64,000 nucleotides of DNA from Pardosa pseudoannulata (lineage: Eukaryota > Arthropoda > Arachnida > Araneae > Lycosidae). The stretch spans positions 105,950,021-106,014,020 of the forward strand of contig CM063509.1 of NCBI GenBank assembly GCA_032207245.1, given 5' to 3'. Below the pieces are notes generated by a model. It was not told the origin of the DNA. It was given only the letters and a program-made list of their open reading frames with translations, and did not search any database. Below are positions 45,901-60,424 of the stretch, in pieces. The translations under genes were made by a program, and so were the position numbers. How positions within the stretch are numbered: the first letter of the stretch is position 1; each line of letters starts with the position of its first letter.

Positions 45901-48215
45901 AAGTTAAAAAAAAAAACACAAATTAGTGATTAGCAATAATTTACAAAGTAGTTTATTAACAGAGGTAATGCCTACATTAGAAAATTCATTATAGACCTAA
46001 AATGGACTATACTATATATTTTTAGCTTAAGAACGTTTATAAGTTAATCTTTTACACACCATTGTCCCCATATTTAATTAAAAATAGTTTCATTAAAACT
46101 GTGACATAAATTTTTTTCATTATTACCAAAGGCATGCTTTATTACTTTTTAATACATAACAATCATGTTCAAAATATAAAATCTGTAGTGTACAGATTTT
46201 TTTTTCAAGTGCAGTTCTTACGTAGCATTACTTACTTCCTAAAATATAGAAAATCAAATCAAATTTCTATAGAATTCATAGAAAGAATAAGTTTAACAGA
46301 AAAGGAAACTAATTTGAATTTTCCCAAAAAGAAACACTGGCATCTGCCATAATACAAAGTTACATGTTTTTTTAAAATCACATTAAAATTGTAGATTTTT
46401 TTAAACAATTTTCTAATATTATATGGTGCATTTTGAAAAAGTTCCTGGTTTTTGTTCTCTGTTCCTATTTGCCTACCTAACAGAGGATGTGAGAAATGTT
46501 GTTTGCATATCTTTAGATCTCAGTTTTTGAGTAGAGATGTGCTGGAACATATATTTGTCAATACCTTGAATACAGCTGGAAGGATTCTCCACACGTAAGC
46601 AGGGGGGGGGGGGAGGCATAAGTTTTGTAATATTGACCTCCAAAAATTCATATCATTAATGAACCTTGTGTGCATCAATCACAGTGTTTAAGAAAATATG
46701 ATGCATATTTTATACTAGAAAGTTTATTTAGTGATGTTGTGGGGAAAAAAAAAAATGTTTTGAACATGAAAATGCATGAAAAATATTTTCCTCAGTTACA
46801 AGCAATTAATTTATTAATTTTATTTAAATGTAAAGAAAAGAAGAGTATTTTGAAAATAAATAAATAAAAAAAAATCAGTAATATAGCTGTTTCTTATTTA
46901 TCAGAGTTTATCATCAATGACTATCAGACAAAAAGTAAATAATACAAAGCTAGTGTCATTAAATAATTTTAATCATAACTATTTGAATTTCTATGCAGAT
47001 ATTATCATAAAAGCAAGTTCAGCAACTAAAAACGTTAAAAATCAAGCATAAAATAACACATCAATATGCCCAAGTGAGAACATGTCAAAAATCACTAATT
47101 TTTTTCATTAATTTCTTCTTTTATACCTATAACCGTTTTAGATGTAATTTTAATAAATAAATGTTATTTCTTGATCTTTGATAATAAGGCATTGTTTAAA
47201 AAGGTTTGATCAATGTATTAGTTTTTTGTTTAAACATAACAAATTAAGCCTATAAATAAAAGTATTAAAGGAGAAGGAAAGAACATTAATTTTTTAGATT
47301 AAAATTTTCCAAAAGCAAAATTCCTAACAGTAAAATGCAACTTACCTAGTTTCAAGTTCATTATAATATACACATCCATCTCTGAACACAAAAAAATAAT
47401 TTTCTTCATAACCCTTGGATGCTTTATTTTTTACATTCCAGTTATATTCTCTGGCCATTTTATAGTCATACCTGTTAAGGAATAAAAATCAATATTATAC
47501 AAATGAAAAAATTAAAGGGGGATGTAAAAACAAGTATTAGCAAATGATTTTTCTGACAGTTTTTATTTATTTATTTATTTTTTGGCAAGAGAAATTAAAT
47601 AATTTCTACGATATTAATAAAATTAAACTAATTTAAAGCTGTCACAATATGCTAAACATATTTGAAAAGATTAAAATTAATCTTGAAAAAAATTAAATAA
47701 AAGCAGGTTTTCTTTAGTTACCAAAATTACTTTGTTAAATAAAGACAAGCATTCAGTTTCTTTTGTTGACTAATATGACAAAAAGTATGTTATCTTCAAA
47801 GAATACTTTTGTTCATGCTCAATGAAAATGGAACCTATCTTACAGTTTTAACCTTTAACTGCCATTTTCATAGTCTCACAGATTCTGTGACACCCTAAAA
47901 CTTTTCTACCCCTAAGTATTCAAAGTGACACTTGCAATTTTCATTACCTTCCTGCAATGTGCTGTCAAGTAGCTCATCAAGTTTTAACTGGTTATTTTAA
48001 GATTTGAAGTCTAGTAGACTGCACCACAGCAGTTGAGCAGGGTTATGTAAGAATCACAGAGAATGTGTTGTATTCTTTGATTTGATTTCTCAGTAAACAG
48101 AAAACAATGAGGAAAAATAATTTGCCATTTTATTCCTCCAGAAATACAGAGATGATTAACCGTGCAATGACCAGAATTTCAAAGTTTTCCCAGAATCTAA
48201 ATACCTCTATATTGT

Positions 48216-48248
<33 letters not shown>

Positions 48249-48747
48249 TTTTTTTTGGGGGGGGGTGCTTTAATTTTTATGTATTCTTAAAATATTCACT
48301 TTATGTTTATGTTGTTTATTTACTCAATAATAATAAAGAAGATAGAGAAGAATGTATAAAATAGTACACAGGCAACTTTTTTCTCCCCAATTTTGTGCAT
48401 GAACTTATGCAATAACTGCACTTTAAAACCACATAAAAAATTACAAAAAAAATTTTTTGATTACATAAAATGGCTCTTTAGAGCTGACAGATTTTATAAT
48501 TTTCATAGAGTATTTTTTTTATTTTTTAATTTCACGATTAAAATGTAAACAAGCAACTAACTTACCCAGAATATTTGAATGATAAATAAATATTTACAAT
48601 TAATGCAATATAAAATTTAGTAGCAAATTAATTACTGGTATGCTATTCTAATGTTGAATTCCATCAATGACATTCACGTTAATTGTGAACATAATGAATG
48701 GATAGTGTGGTTAATCTGCAAGGAAACTATAAACTGTAGCAATCAAA

Positions 48748-48784
<37 letters not shown>

Positions 48785-51700
48785 GTAATTTGGCCTACAG
48801 CATAAAGAATGTTTAAAATGCATAATTTTTTATATATTAATACAAAGAAATTGCAAAGTATGTTTTATATGGAAATTAATACGGGTCATCTGGAGACTGA
48901 TGACCTGTAGATCATAGGTTGTTGATGCTTGGTTAAGATTATTTTTATTTCCCTTAACATTAAACTATGATAAGCCCGTCTTCTCTCCCTGAAAAATGAA
49001 CTTTTATTTTTAAATGCAGGAATAAAACAACTTACTCAGCTTCATCATCATACTCTACCCCATTTTCAGCATCTAGTTTTCTTTTGCCCATAGTTTCCTC
49101 TGTTGGCAAGAAATAGGCAACAAACTGTTCTCCACTTTCATCCATGACACCACTGAAGAAAAACAAAATGTAAATTAATACACAATAACCATAAATACAG
49201 AAAATCTTACCAACACATCACTTTTGAAAATATTACAATTTTGTGCACTATAAGCACAACTGTCTACTTGCCAGCTTATATATAATATACATAGCACTTA
49301 ATACATAACTCTAAAATTAAAGATAAGTTGTAGGAAAAAAGATAAAAAAAAGCAGGTTTGAATAATATAGAATTTTAGCAACTTACACCCTTAAAAATAA
49401 GAAAAAGACATTAGGGACTAAAAATTTTAAAAAGATACATATAGAATTATTGACTAAAATGAAGTAAATACGGAAAAAATAAAAAAATAAGTTTAAAAAT
49501 TTTATATTCACAAACAGAACTATTTTTTTTTAAATTTATGAGCAAAATTTTAAAACTTTATAAAATACAGAGTTTCCACTCTTTACTTGCTAGTTAAAAT
49601 AAACATTTATTCTGCTAAAAATGAAATGCATTACTTGCATTAATATAACTTTAGAATAAAAATAATTAGCTATAGGGTTGCAAGACAAATTTTTAAAGTT
49701 TTCCCTATCCTTTTTTAAGTAGAATACTACAGACCATGTAATCATACATTATATATCATGCAAAAACATTTATTGCTGAAAATGAAATATATTCCTTGCA
49801 TTTATATAACTTCAGAATCCTATCCTTTTTTCAAGTAGAATACCAAGAACTATGTAATCGTGCATTTTTAGAATTTTAAGTAATTAGCAGTATTTTTTAG
49901 TAATTAGTAGTAAAATAATCAGCATTTCCCTCCCGGGAAGGCATTTAATAAATGTTTTCAGTATCCTCTGAAACTATGCATGGTAATAAAAAAATGGAAA
50001 TACAGAAAATCAAATTTTAAATTTTGGAGTAAGAGCGATAAAATCTATTTTTTGCTGAGGGCCATTTAGACCAGAACCAAATATTAAAGATATTTTCAAA
50101 TTTCTACAAATATCCATGCTAGAAATAGGATTTGAACCAACAAACTCAGGTACTGAAAAGCAAAATAGATTCTAAGAACATGCTGCTGTCATTAGCCCTT
50201 CTGTCCAGAAAAATAGAACTCTAAAACAAAAATAGAACCAAAAAGTAAAATGTGAGTATGTGTACCACAATAATCATTCACTATTTTTAAAAGCTCCCAT
50301 TTTTCTCAATCAAGAACTAAAATCAAATATGGACAACATAAACTTAAAATTCTGGGAATTCTAAACAATATTTGCACAGTACATTTAATATTAAATGACC
50401 ATTTTACATGAGTGTCATTATTACAGAAAAATTTGTTTATTAAAAAAAAAAAAGGGGGGGGGATATCATATAATACCAAAAATCAAAACTAAAGATGATT
50501 TTTTCTGGGAACAGAAACTATTTTAGAATTTTTTCAACTCAGCTGAAACAAAAATAGAATTAGTTTATTATTATGGGAATTTTGATAAAATGTATTCTGA
50601 TAGTCTGCTTTAAATTTAGATTTATACTTTTATATAAACAAATACATAAGCAGTTTGCATTGACAAACAGATAGAGACTAGGAGACCAAAAAGTGACTTG
50701 CTTAAAAAAAAGAAGAGTGATTTTATTTTGTGCAAATTTTCAAAAATGTAAACTTTGTACAGGAAGAGCTAGGGGTTACAGATCATAATACTACTCTACC
50801 CCATGGAGATCAATGGGCCCCATTGGTGTCAGTTTAGAGATGAAAATGGTGATTTTGTAATTAGTGCTGATAAATTAAAATACAATATTTGTCAGAATTA
50901 GCATTTAAATACTTTTTTTCATGATTTTTAAATTCCCTAAGTTTTACAATCCCACAGCAATGATCTTTTGTTTGATATAAAATACAGGGGAGTCAAAATA
51001 AATAAAATAAAAAAAGTGATAGCACCAATCCAGATGAGCAATTATTCTCATGACTAAATATACTATGTTGTTAACTTCTGAAAAACAACATTACAAATTC
51101 ATACTCTTATTAAAAAAATTTGACTATGAATGAGGATTTTCTACTTCGAAATTAGAACATGTCCAATTTTTGGAGTCTAACATACAAAGATTGAAAAAAA
51201 ATTCTAAAATAGAGCCCATTTTTTTTTTTTTTAATCTAAAATAAGTGACTAAAACTGATGAATTTTAACAAAAGTAACTCACTAGCATGACTGAATATTT
51301 AAGATTTTATTTGCACAAACATTATACAATGGTAACTTAAATAAAAAATTATAAAAATAAAATAATAATAAACAAAACGACAAAAGATAAGTATACTTTT
51401 ATATAAAATGACTTTTAAGTGCAATGCACACTCTGATATATGAGACTATTAAAAGTTCCTTCCTAACACACAAACTACTTTGATAAAATGAAATAAATGA
51501 ATTACTTGTATTTAGAATTAGCATGAAAGGCTGATGAAACCATTTTAATTATTACTAGTCAAAATATGGTCTAAAAATGTCCAAGAGATAAAAAAAAATA
51601 ATAATAATAATACCGAATCATGGCTTGTGACATTTCTTCCATTTGAGTATTAGATGCAGGTTCAGTGTCAAATGTAACTTGAGCAAAAGGATATCGCCAA

Positions 51701-52690
51701 AGCTGCAACAAGGATATGATTTTTATAAACAAAAATAATCAAAGGCAAATTGGAATACAATTTACGCATTTTAAAACATGATCTGTTCAAATTCATGCAA
51801 GCACTAGACAAAGAATAAATATTACTTGTAAAATAATCAAACTCATATAAAAGATTTTAAAATAAAACTTTTTCAGTACAAAGAATAACTTATATTTTCC
51901 TCTGATTCTTTGCACAAAGGAGAGGAAAAAAACTCGACTTTTGCACATCATGGATTCAAAGCTTGAATAAAACAAAATGTGGAAACAGAATGCAAAATTT
52001 TATAAATCAAAGTATAAAAAAAGAATAAAGAAATTTCATTGACAGTTAAGATTTTTAGCTTTGAATAAATTTAAGTAACAAAATTACTTGATAATCGGGA
52101 AAGACTGGAAGTTCTTCAACGGCATAAACATTAGGTTTACTATAATGTTTTTCAATCTGAAAAAAGAAAAATTTTATCAGTAAAACACTGGGTAATAGAT
52201 AAAAAGGAAATTTGCATGCATAAGTGATTTTAAAGTTGCAACTGAACTATCAGAACTTTCTACCAAGATTAAGATTTTTCCATACACTAAAAATTTGTTG
52301 TTAGTCCCTGTTAAATTCATTCATGCAATTGTGCTTTAAAAAAATTGCCTAAAAACAAACACAACATAACTCACAGATATAAACAAGGTAAATCTATAGC
52401 ATTTTTTTTATTAATTCCAACACTCTAAAGCAACCTTAGTCTTTGAGCAATGTTTGGATTGCAGAATAAACATAATATTACCCTTGAAAGGCCGTAGAAG
52501 TATTTCAAAAGGGAAAAGAAATTCTTTAAATATATTTAATCATTATACTACATTATTTAAATTTATTTTGTAACTTAATAAGAAAAAAAAAAGATTTCCC
52601 AGGAGAAATACATCTAATTTAGAGTTATAAAAATAATAAAATATGCAAAAAATAAAATTTTCTTTTTAAAAATTCAGAAAGAACAACAAT

Positions 52691-52746
<56 letters not shown>

Positions 52747-55700
52747 GCTGTTTGATTCAAAAACTATTACAATAGTAAAATTCTCATAAGAAAAACATTT
52801 CAGTATGTTAAAGATAATATTAGATATTATGAAAACTTTCTTCTCAGATGTTTTTTATCATCAAATTTCATGTAAAATTTATTTGTGAATATATCAATAC
52901 AAGAAATCCCTTTCATTCATTCTAGTTTTATTGCAGTTATTTTGAAGCAAGTATCTTTAAATCTTACAATGAAAATTTTTTTTTTTTAAAGTTTTATTTA
53001 AAAGTTAATTTGTTTAAAAATTATTTAGGTATAACTTATATAAGGAGTTTGAAAACACATTCATTTCACTCAATAAAGAAAATATATATTTTACCTCAAA
53101 TAGAAGACAGTTGAAAATAAAGGATATACAATTGAATTTATATAATTCAACTAATTTATATTTAATTACATAGATTTTGGTACATCGGAAATTAACAGAA
53201 TTATATTGTTGTTACATGTAGTTGTTAATTAAAAGTAATTAAAGATTAAGAAGTTATCCATATGTGAATAAAAAAATATTTTATGTTAAATAATAAATAA
53301 CTTATTATTTCTAAATAATGCAATAAATTGATAAAACTATACAAAAAACTACATTAATTTCACAAAAGTTTTATTTATGTGTATATTAACTTAAGTGGCC
53401 TCCTCTGTTTCTGCTTAATTTAAATGTAACCTCTAATGGTAGAAATATTTCCCACCACAGTTATGAAACATGCAGCCTCTGTGAGTTTCTTGTATGAGAT
53501 TCATAAAAGCTAGCTCTTGAATTAATGTATCATAAAGTTTACAATTTGAAAATTAATGAAAATTGCATTGTGATTATGTTAGTTGTGTATAACTAAGCTA
53601 TTTTTCTATTGTATTTTTAAAATGAAATAAATTTATTTAAATAAATTTTCTACTTTATTATTTTTACTTGAAAAGCTATTTAAAATAAGTAGTTATTTAC
53701 CAAAAAATAAAGATTCTTATAACAATTTATTACTTTATATGAATACAAACATATTTTATGTTCCAAAACAATAAATAAATGACTTAATGCTTTTTTATTA
53801 TTTCTATATAATGCAATAAATGCATAAAACTATACAAAAGGTATAACAATTTTGCAAAAGTTGTATTTATAGGTATCAGGGTTCCCACTCTTTTTCTCAA
53901 GAACAAGAATTAAGGACTTTCTAATGACCAAAGCAACTTTTTAAAAGGACTGACTTGAAATACACGGCATAACGCTCTTCGCTATAGAGATTTTGAACAT
54001 TTTAGACAAAATTCATTCTTGCACGAAAAAAAAAAAAAATTATTTCCTAGTTGTTAGCTGAATGATAATACATTGAAACACATGGCAGCTCAGACAGTAA
54101 TGAACTGTTTCACCAGTGCTGAATTCAAGTGAAACAATGCAGTAAATAGTTGCCAATTTGAAAATAACTATACACAAATATACAAAGGTGCTAACAGCAG
54201 AACACAGAATATATTAGTGGCTGTCATCTATGAATCATATTTAAATGTTAACAAAGATGTCATTGTATGAAGAAAACTGATATAGATTGATGAGGTAAAG
54301 AACATAAATATTGATTTATTTGATGAAGAGAGAAAAACAACAATGCAGAAGCATGAATTTTACATTAAAAAAAAAATTGTAGGTATTGGATTTTGTCTTT
54401 ATTTTCACTTTTTTTACATATCAGAAAAAAATTAGGAGTTTGTTATGTATTTTTAACAGCATTGGATAATTTGAAATGTTTTGTATTCTATATGAAATTT
54501 GAATTAAGCTTGACTGTAAAAATATCCTTAATTTATATTTATTTATAGGCCTAAGGAAATTAGGTAGAATGTTTCAAAAACTGCTAGTTTTCTAGAAGAT
54601 CATAATGACCTAATTCAAAAACAGATACAAAACTCAAGAAACCACTGTATAGCTAAAGTTTCTTTGTTATTTCTAATGTGAATTTTACCCAAACTACACA
54701 AATTAGAGCACCCTGAGAGACATAATTAATGGGAGACAATATTTTTACCATAGTATTTCCTATAATTAACTTTAGTAAGTACTTTTATAAATTAAAAGAA
54801 CAAATGTTTTAAAAAATGTTAATTTAAAAAAATCTCTTTAATAGCTACTGATAATTGGGTAACTAGACTAAAATTTTTAGTCAATTTTTACTACCATCTA
54901 CATAAATAAAAGCATTAATTATGACATTTTAAATTCAAAATAATGCAAATAATTTTATCAGTATTATAATCTTTCCCACCAGCATTAATTGTAGCTAATG
55001 ATAGATCAATCCTTGTCACTAGCAGTTTGATTTTGAGTTAACTAAAGAGGAATTTTTTGCTGCTGCTTCATTTTACGAAGACTTGACACAACGATAAAAT
55101 TACTTCAAAATTAAAGATACTTACAGGTATTTTTGCATCAGAGAAAGTTTTGTTGATTGCATTAATTTGACTATCTCGATCCATATAAACATTTTCTTCT
55201 TTAAGTAATTTCTTAACATTGTAACCAACTCTAAAAAAGAAAAGTTATTACATCAATGTTTGTCACTTTTGTTATTCAAATTAATAAAATCAATATATAA
55301 GATGATGTCTTCAAAAGTATGTATAAAAGAAAATAAATAAATAAAAAATAAACGAGAAAGTTTAAAGTCTAACAGACCATGTCACAGAAGGGTATTGATT
55401 TGATAGTCATAGAGAATGTGCTATACTCTCAGATTCATTTTGAAAGTAAACAAAAAATATTAAAGAGAAATAATCCATAAACTTCTTTTATAATCCAGGA
55501 ATAGTTTGTGAGAAATCCACAGAATTATGGGGTTAATATATAAAATTTATAAATTATAAAAATTTATGTGAAATACATACTTAGTTTCAGTCTTCTCACT
55601 GCAATTACCATATCTGTTGAATTCATTTGAAATGTATTCAGTTTTCTTTAACCAAGGAACAGTTTTATTATGATGCCTAGATCTGTAAAACAATGTTGGA

Positions 55701-57685
55701 AGAAAATCTTAATTATATGAATAGTTTAAAAATTTATTAATAAAATACAAACACACTCTCCTCTCAATATAATTCTCCTTTAAACAACTGATAAAACATA
55801 TTTAGCTCAGTTTATTTATTTGTTTTTTAGATTACTATAGAATACTGCATTATTGCACAAGGGCTAATGGGAGCAAACCTACTGAAGCTAATTCTAAATG
55901 GCCATGAACACTTATACCAGGGATCCCACTCTTTTTCCAGAAGAAAAACTAAGGAATTTTAAAGGACTTTCTAAGAACCAAAGAAATTTTTTATATGGAC
56001 CTACTTGAAATACACAGCATAACGACATAAACCCTATTTTCCGAGGAACATATTTTAATGATTATGAACCAGACAAGGCATGTTCAAGAAATGCCCTATA
56101 ATATTTCAGAATTAAGTTTTTAAAAATGTACATCTAAAGTTTTTTGAGTGATGAAACTAAAAATAAATTGTGAATAAAATACAATATTATAAAAAGTACT
56201 TCCTAAGGGTTTAAAAATGACTCATATATATATGTTTATACTAGCTGATTATACCCGACATTGCCTGGGAAAGAAGAAAATTTTAGACTTTTCTATTACA
56301 TTCAACACAAAGTAAATTAAACTCCCATAAATAACTGAAATATCTACAAAACCTCCACTCTCCATGCTTCGTTTGATTAAAATCTACTTGACTGTTAGCT
56401 ATTAGAAAAGGACAGCTGACTTTATACTTTAAACCTTTTCAGTATGCAAAAGATTATTTATTTGCCAAATAAGTTTTCTAGCTCATGACCATAAAAATAC
56501 TAATAAGCTAAAAGTGTTTTCATAGTTTTTTAAGGATTTCAAGGAAAGGAATTTTGAATTACTACAGTAATATACTAACAACATATATGTATTTGAGGAC
56601 TTTTGTTACTATTAATACAGCACTTTTGACTAGAAAATGTAAAAGAATGTTATGAACTTTAACAAATATTTATTTACTATCTACAAAGAAATTTCCAATA
56701 GTGCAAATTCACATACATAAATAATTTCATTTAGAAAAAGTTCAACAGATTTCTTTTTTTGTAAAAATTTTTTGCTCAAGTTCTGTAACTCAGCTACTTT
56801 TTCTTTTATATCTTTAAATGGAAGAAATTGATACTGTTCCAACTTCATAATTAAAGAGTTTTTAAGGACCTTTGATGAAAATTAAGTAGTTTTAAGGGCC
56901 TTAAAAATGAAAGCTAAAATTAAGGAGTTCTTAAGGACTTTTAAGGACCATGGGAACCCTGCATACTAATCTATGCAGTGAGGTGACCCATGAACTCTAG
57001 TAATGAAGAGCAGGATCCTATTCTTTAGTCTAGAGCACCACATTTTCAATTTTACAATATTTAGTTGAAACTAGATATAAATAAGTAAGATTGAGAATGA
57101 GTGAGGTGGGAGAAAATAAAAGGTAGTTTTTAATAATATTATCTATTTTATCTATATCATTGATACCAGTAATCTATTTTAAACTACAGCAGAACCAATT
57201 ATAAATGAAAAAGCCATGATATGAAAAGTATTCAAATTTAATTCTTTTCAGTTGATGACAGCTATTCTGCTAATATTAAATTTTGTTAGACTTCTTAGAT
57301 TATTCAAATAATTTAGGGCACTGGTTATTTTTTACTCAATTTTTCTTTATATATTATGTTAAAAATGCGATTTATCTATATGCAAACAATTTTTTTTTTA
57401 AATTCAACAGATTGCTCTATAACTTTTATAAAGTTTTATAAATTCTTAAGTGTTTGTTGTTTTGCCAAACTCCTATGTATCACAGAACTACAGGGCTTGT
57501 CCCAGGCAGTTCTGTAACAACTACATCCTGTGATTCTTATTACCGTAAATATTGGAATAAGTGTTCATAGAAAATACCTTTTAGAATCTTGGGGTGTTAA
57601 TGCATCTTCTTCAAGAAGTCTTTCATCATCAGGATGAAGAGTTGCTACATCAACGAAAAAAGGTAATAAAGAGCTAATTCTTAAT

Positions 57686-57768
<83 letters not shown>

Positions 57769-59570
57769 AAAAGCCAGAGAAATATTACATTTTATTGATA
57801 TGACTGAATGTTACTTGATAGGCCAAGGAAAACTTGTTAAATTATTTGGGTTAATAAAATAATATAAGCACATGGAAAGAAAGGAGTTATACTACAAGAA
57901 ATTATATTACATGTCAAAACAAAACTGCACAAACCATAATAACAGCCTTTACAACACTGTAAAGATGGCTTCTTGGTGATCCCATTTCTAAAAATTTATT
58001 GCTTTGTGAATTATATTCATTACTATAACCTTAATAAAAATATGTATTAGGTATTGCAAACACTGTAAAAGTAATATTATGGATAAAATTATTGGGGTTG
58101 TTCTTGGTGAAATAATAAAAATAATTGGTTCTTTGAATGAACACACGCAACACACACACACACACATACACCATTGCAGTAAAATCCAATTTAATTCATT
58201 TAAGACAGAACCGCATATTATTTTGCATGTCATGATAATACCAACTTTATCAGTATAAATACTTAATTGTAAACCTAAAAACATACGGTGATGTACAGTG
58301 ATTTAAACAATTTTTATCTGGCTGAATACAAAGTTTAGGTGGTTAATCTAAAATCTTTAAAATAACTGCCAAATTATAGAAGCCATACTGCTGAAAACAC
58401 TTGAAATCATATTGGCTTGAGATGTTTTATTTATACTTTTCGTACTTGAATTAAATGTAATTTTTTGAGTTAACTGATGGGATTAACGAAATAACTATAA
58501 CATTACCAAAATATCTTATTATTATTAAATTTGGCTTTTTTTCTTTATTTTTGCGAGAGAGAGAGAGAGAGATGTGTATATCTAAAATTGTATAAACAAT
58601 TTTGTGTAATATGCTTTAGTAAAGATATAAACAATTTAGAACAAAATTATAACAATATTAAAATTTAAAGGAAAAAAAAAAACACATTTTTTTAAAACTA
58701 AATTTTGTTCAAGTATGCAGGTTTAAATTTTTTTTACATATTTTAAAATATATTTTTATTTCAATGTTAATATGCAGTGCAGTTCAGGTCAGAATTTTAG
58801 GGGAGATGTCTTAACACCTTTAAATCTCACCTTAGGCTATAGCTCTGAAATTCCTGAATATGGCAATTCTTAAATCAAAAAATTTTTAATCGTCAAAAGG
58901 AACTGATCAAAACCACTAATATTTAGAAATTAAAAACATGGAACAAACACAAACGAAAATTTCCATAAAATCTCCCAATAATCCATTGAGATTATAAAAT
59001 AGGGAACAAATTACTGAATGGTAATGGGTAAAGCTTGAAGATACATAACCTGTTTTATGAGTTTGTCAAGAAAGAAACAAACAAGCATGAATGTACAATC
59101 AGCAATTTAAACTATGTATCAATCTATGCTTTTAAAAAATTCATGTATAAGAGCATTCTACTTAATCCTTTTTCCTCAAATATTGTAATGATATAACACT
59201 TTGTGTAGATACTTTTCTGAATTCATTTGACAATGATAATTTAATTCTGAATTCATTTAATTTTTTTTAGCTTAATGAAAATTGTATAACAAATGAAAAT
59301 CAATAACATTTATTTCATTCTATATTGTTTACAGTAAATATATTAAATTTGCATTTGCATATTAAATAGTAATCCAATATCTAATCCAATTAAGATTAAT
59401 GTTTTAAGAATGATTATATCATGGTGTATTAGACTAAACATAAAAATTCACTAGAGTAACAGTCATTTTTCAAGTACATTGTCCTAGAGTTCTTTTCTGT
59501 CTCCCCTGGAACAGATGTGATATCTACGCTCTTCCAGCCGCCATTTTTTTCCTTGGCAATCTTGGTTTAA

Positions 59571-59623
<53 letters not shown>

Positions 59624-60342
59624 AAGAAAGTCGCCAAACAAAAATGGCGGCAGATAATAACATTTAAAAAAAAAAAAAAAAAAAAAAAATAAAAAAAAAA
59701 AAAAAAAAAAACCATGGATGGCACCATATGGTTTTTAAGAAACCAAAGATATTACAAAATTCTTTAACACAAATTTAAAATTTTTAAGGGGAATTCCTCC
59801 CTAACTCCCCTATATTGTTACAACAACTTATTACAACTCTAAATACATAAAACATACACACATTTTAATAAACATTAAAGCCAGGATTGCCACTACAAAA
59901 CTCCAATGTCAGGGTAGTAAAAGCTAAACAGTCATCGCCCGGCAAAACGCAGCCAAATTTGGCGGCAAAAGTCAGAGCGTAAATATCGCATCTGTACCAT
60001 ATCTAGGATATTCATAGTAATTTATACCATTCATATTTTTTAGTTCATTTATCTATTAGCTATAATAAAGCAAATGTTAGTACTTAAATATATATAACAG
60101 TAAATTAAGAAAAAATATTTTAAAAATTAATGCTGTTATTTAATAAACTCAAGAAAATTTCAAAATTCATTCACACAAAAACTAGACAATAAAATTTAAA
60201 GCTTTTTAAGAACTCACAAATTTCATACAAAATAACTAATTATTGTCAAGCTTTACTATAGTTAAAACCACATCTAATTATATAATCATATACTTCCTAC
60301 TATTAATTTCATAAATAAGTAAAGTGTGTGTGTGCATGTATG

Positions 60343-60424
<82 letters not shown>

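Noticed and set aside
58142..58166. CA repeats considered as a possible CRISPR-like or regulatory array
   Set aside because: It is a simple dinucleotide microsatellite with no spacers.
59524..59727. 67-codon frame rich in phenylalanine
   Set aside because: It is only the translation of poly-A/T runs.
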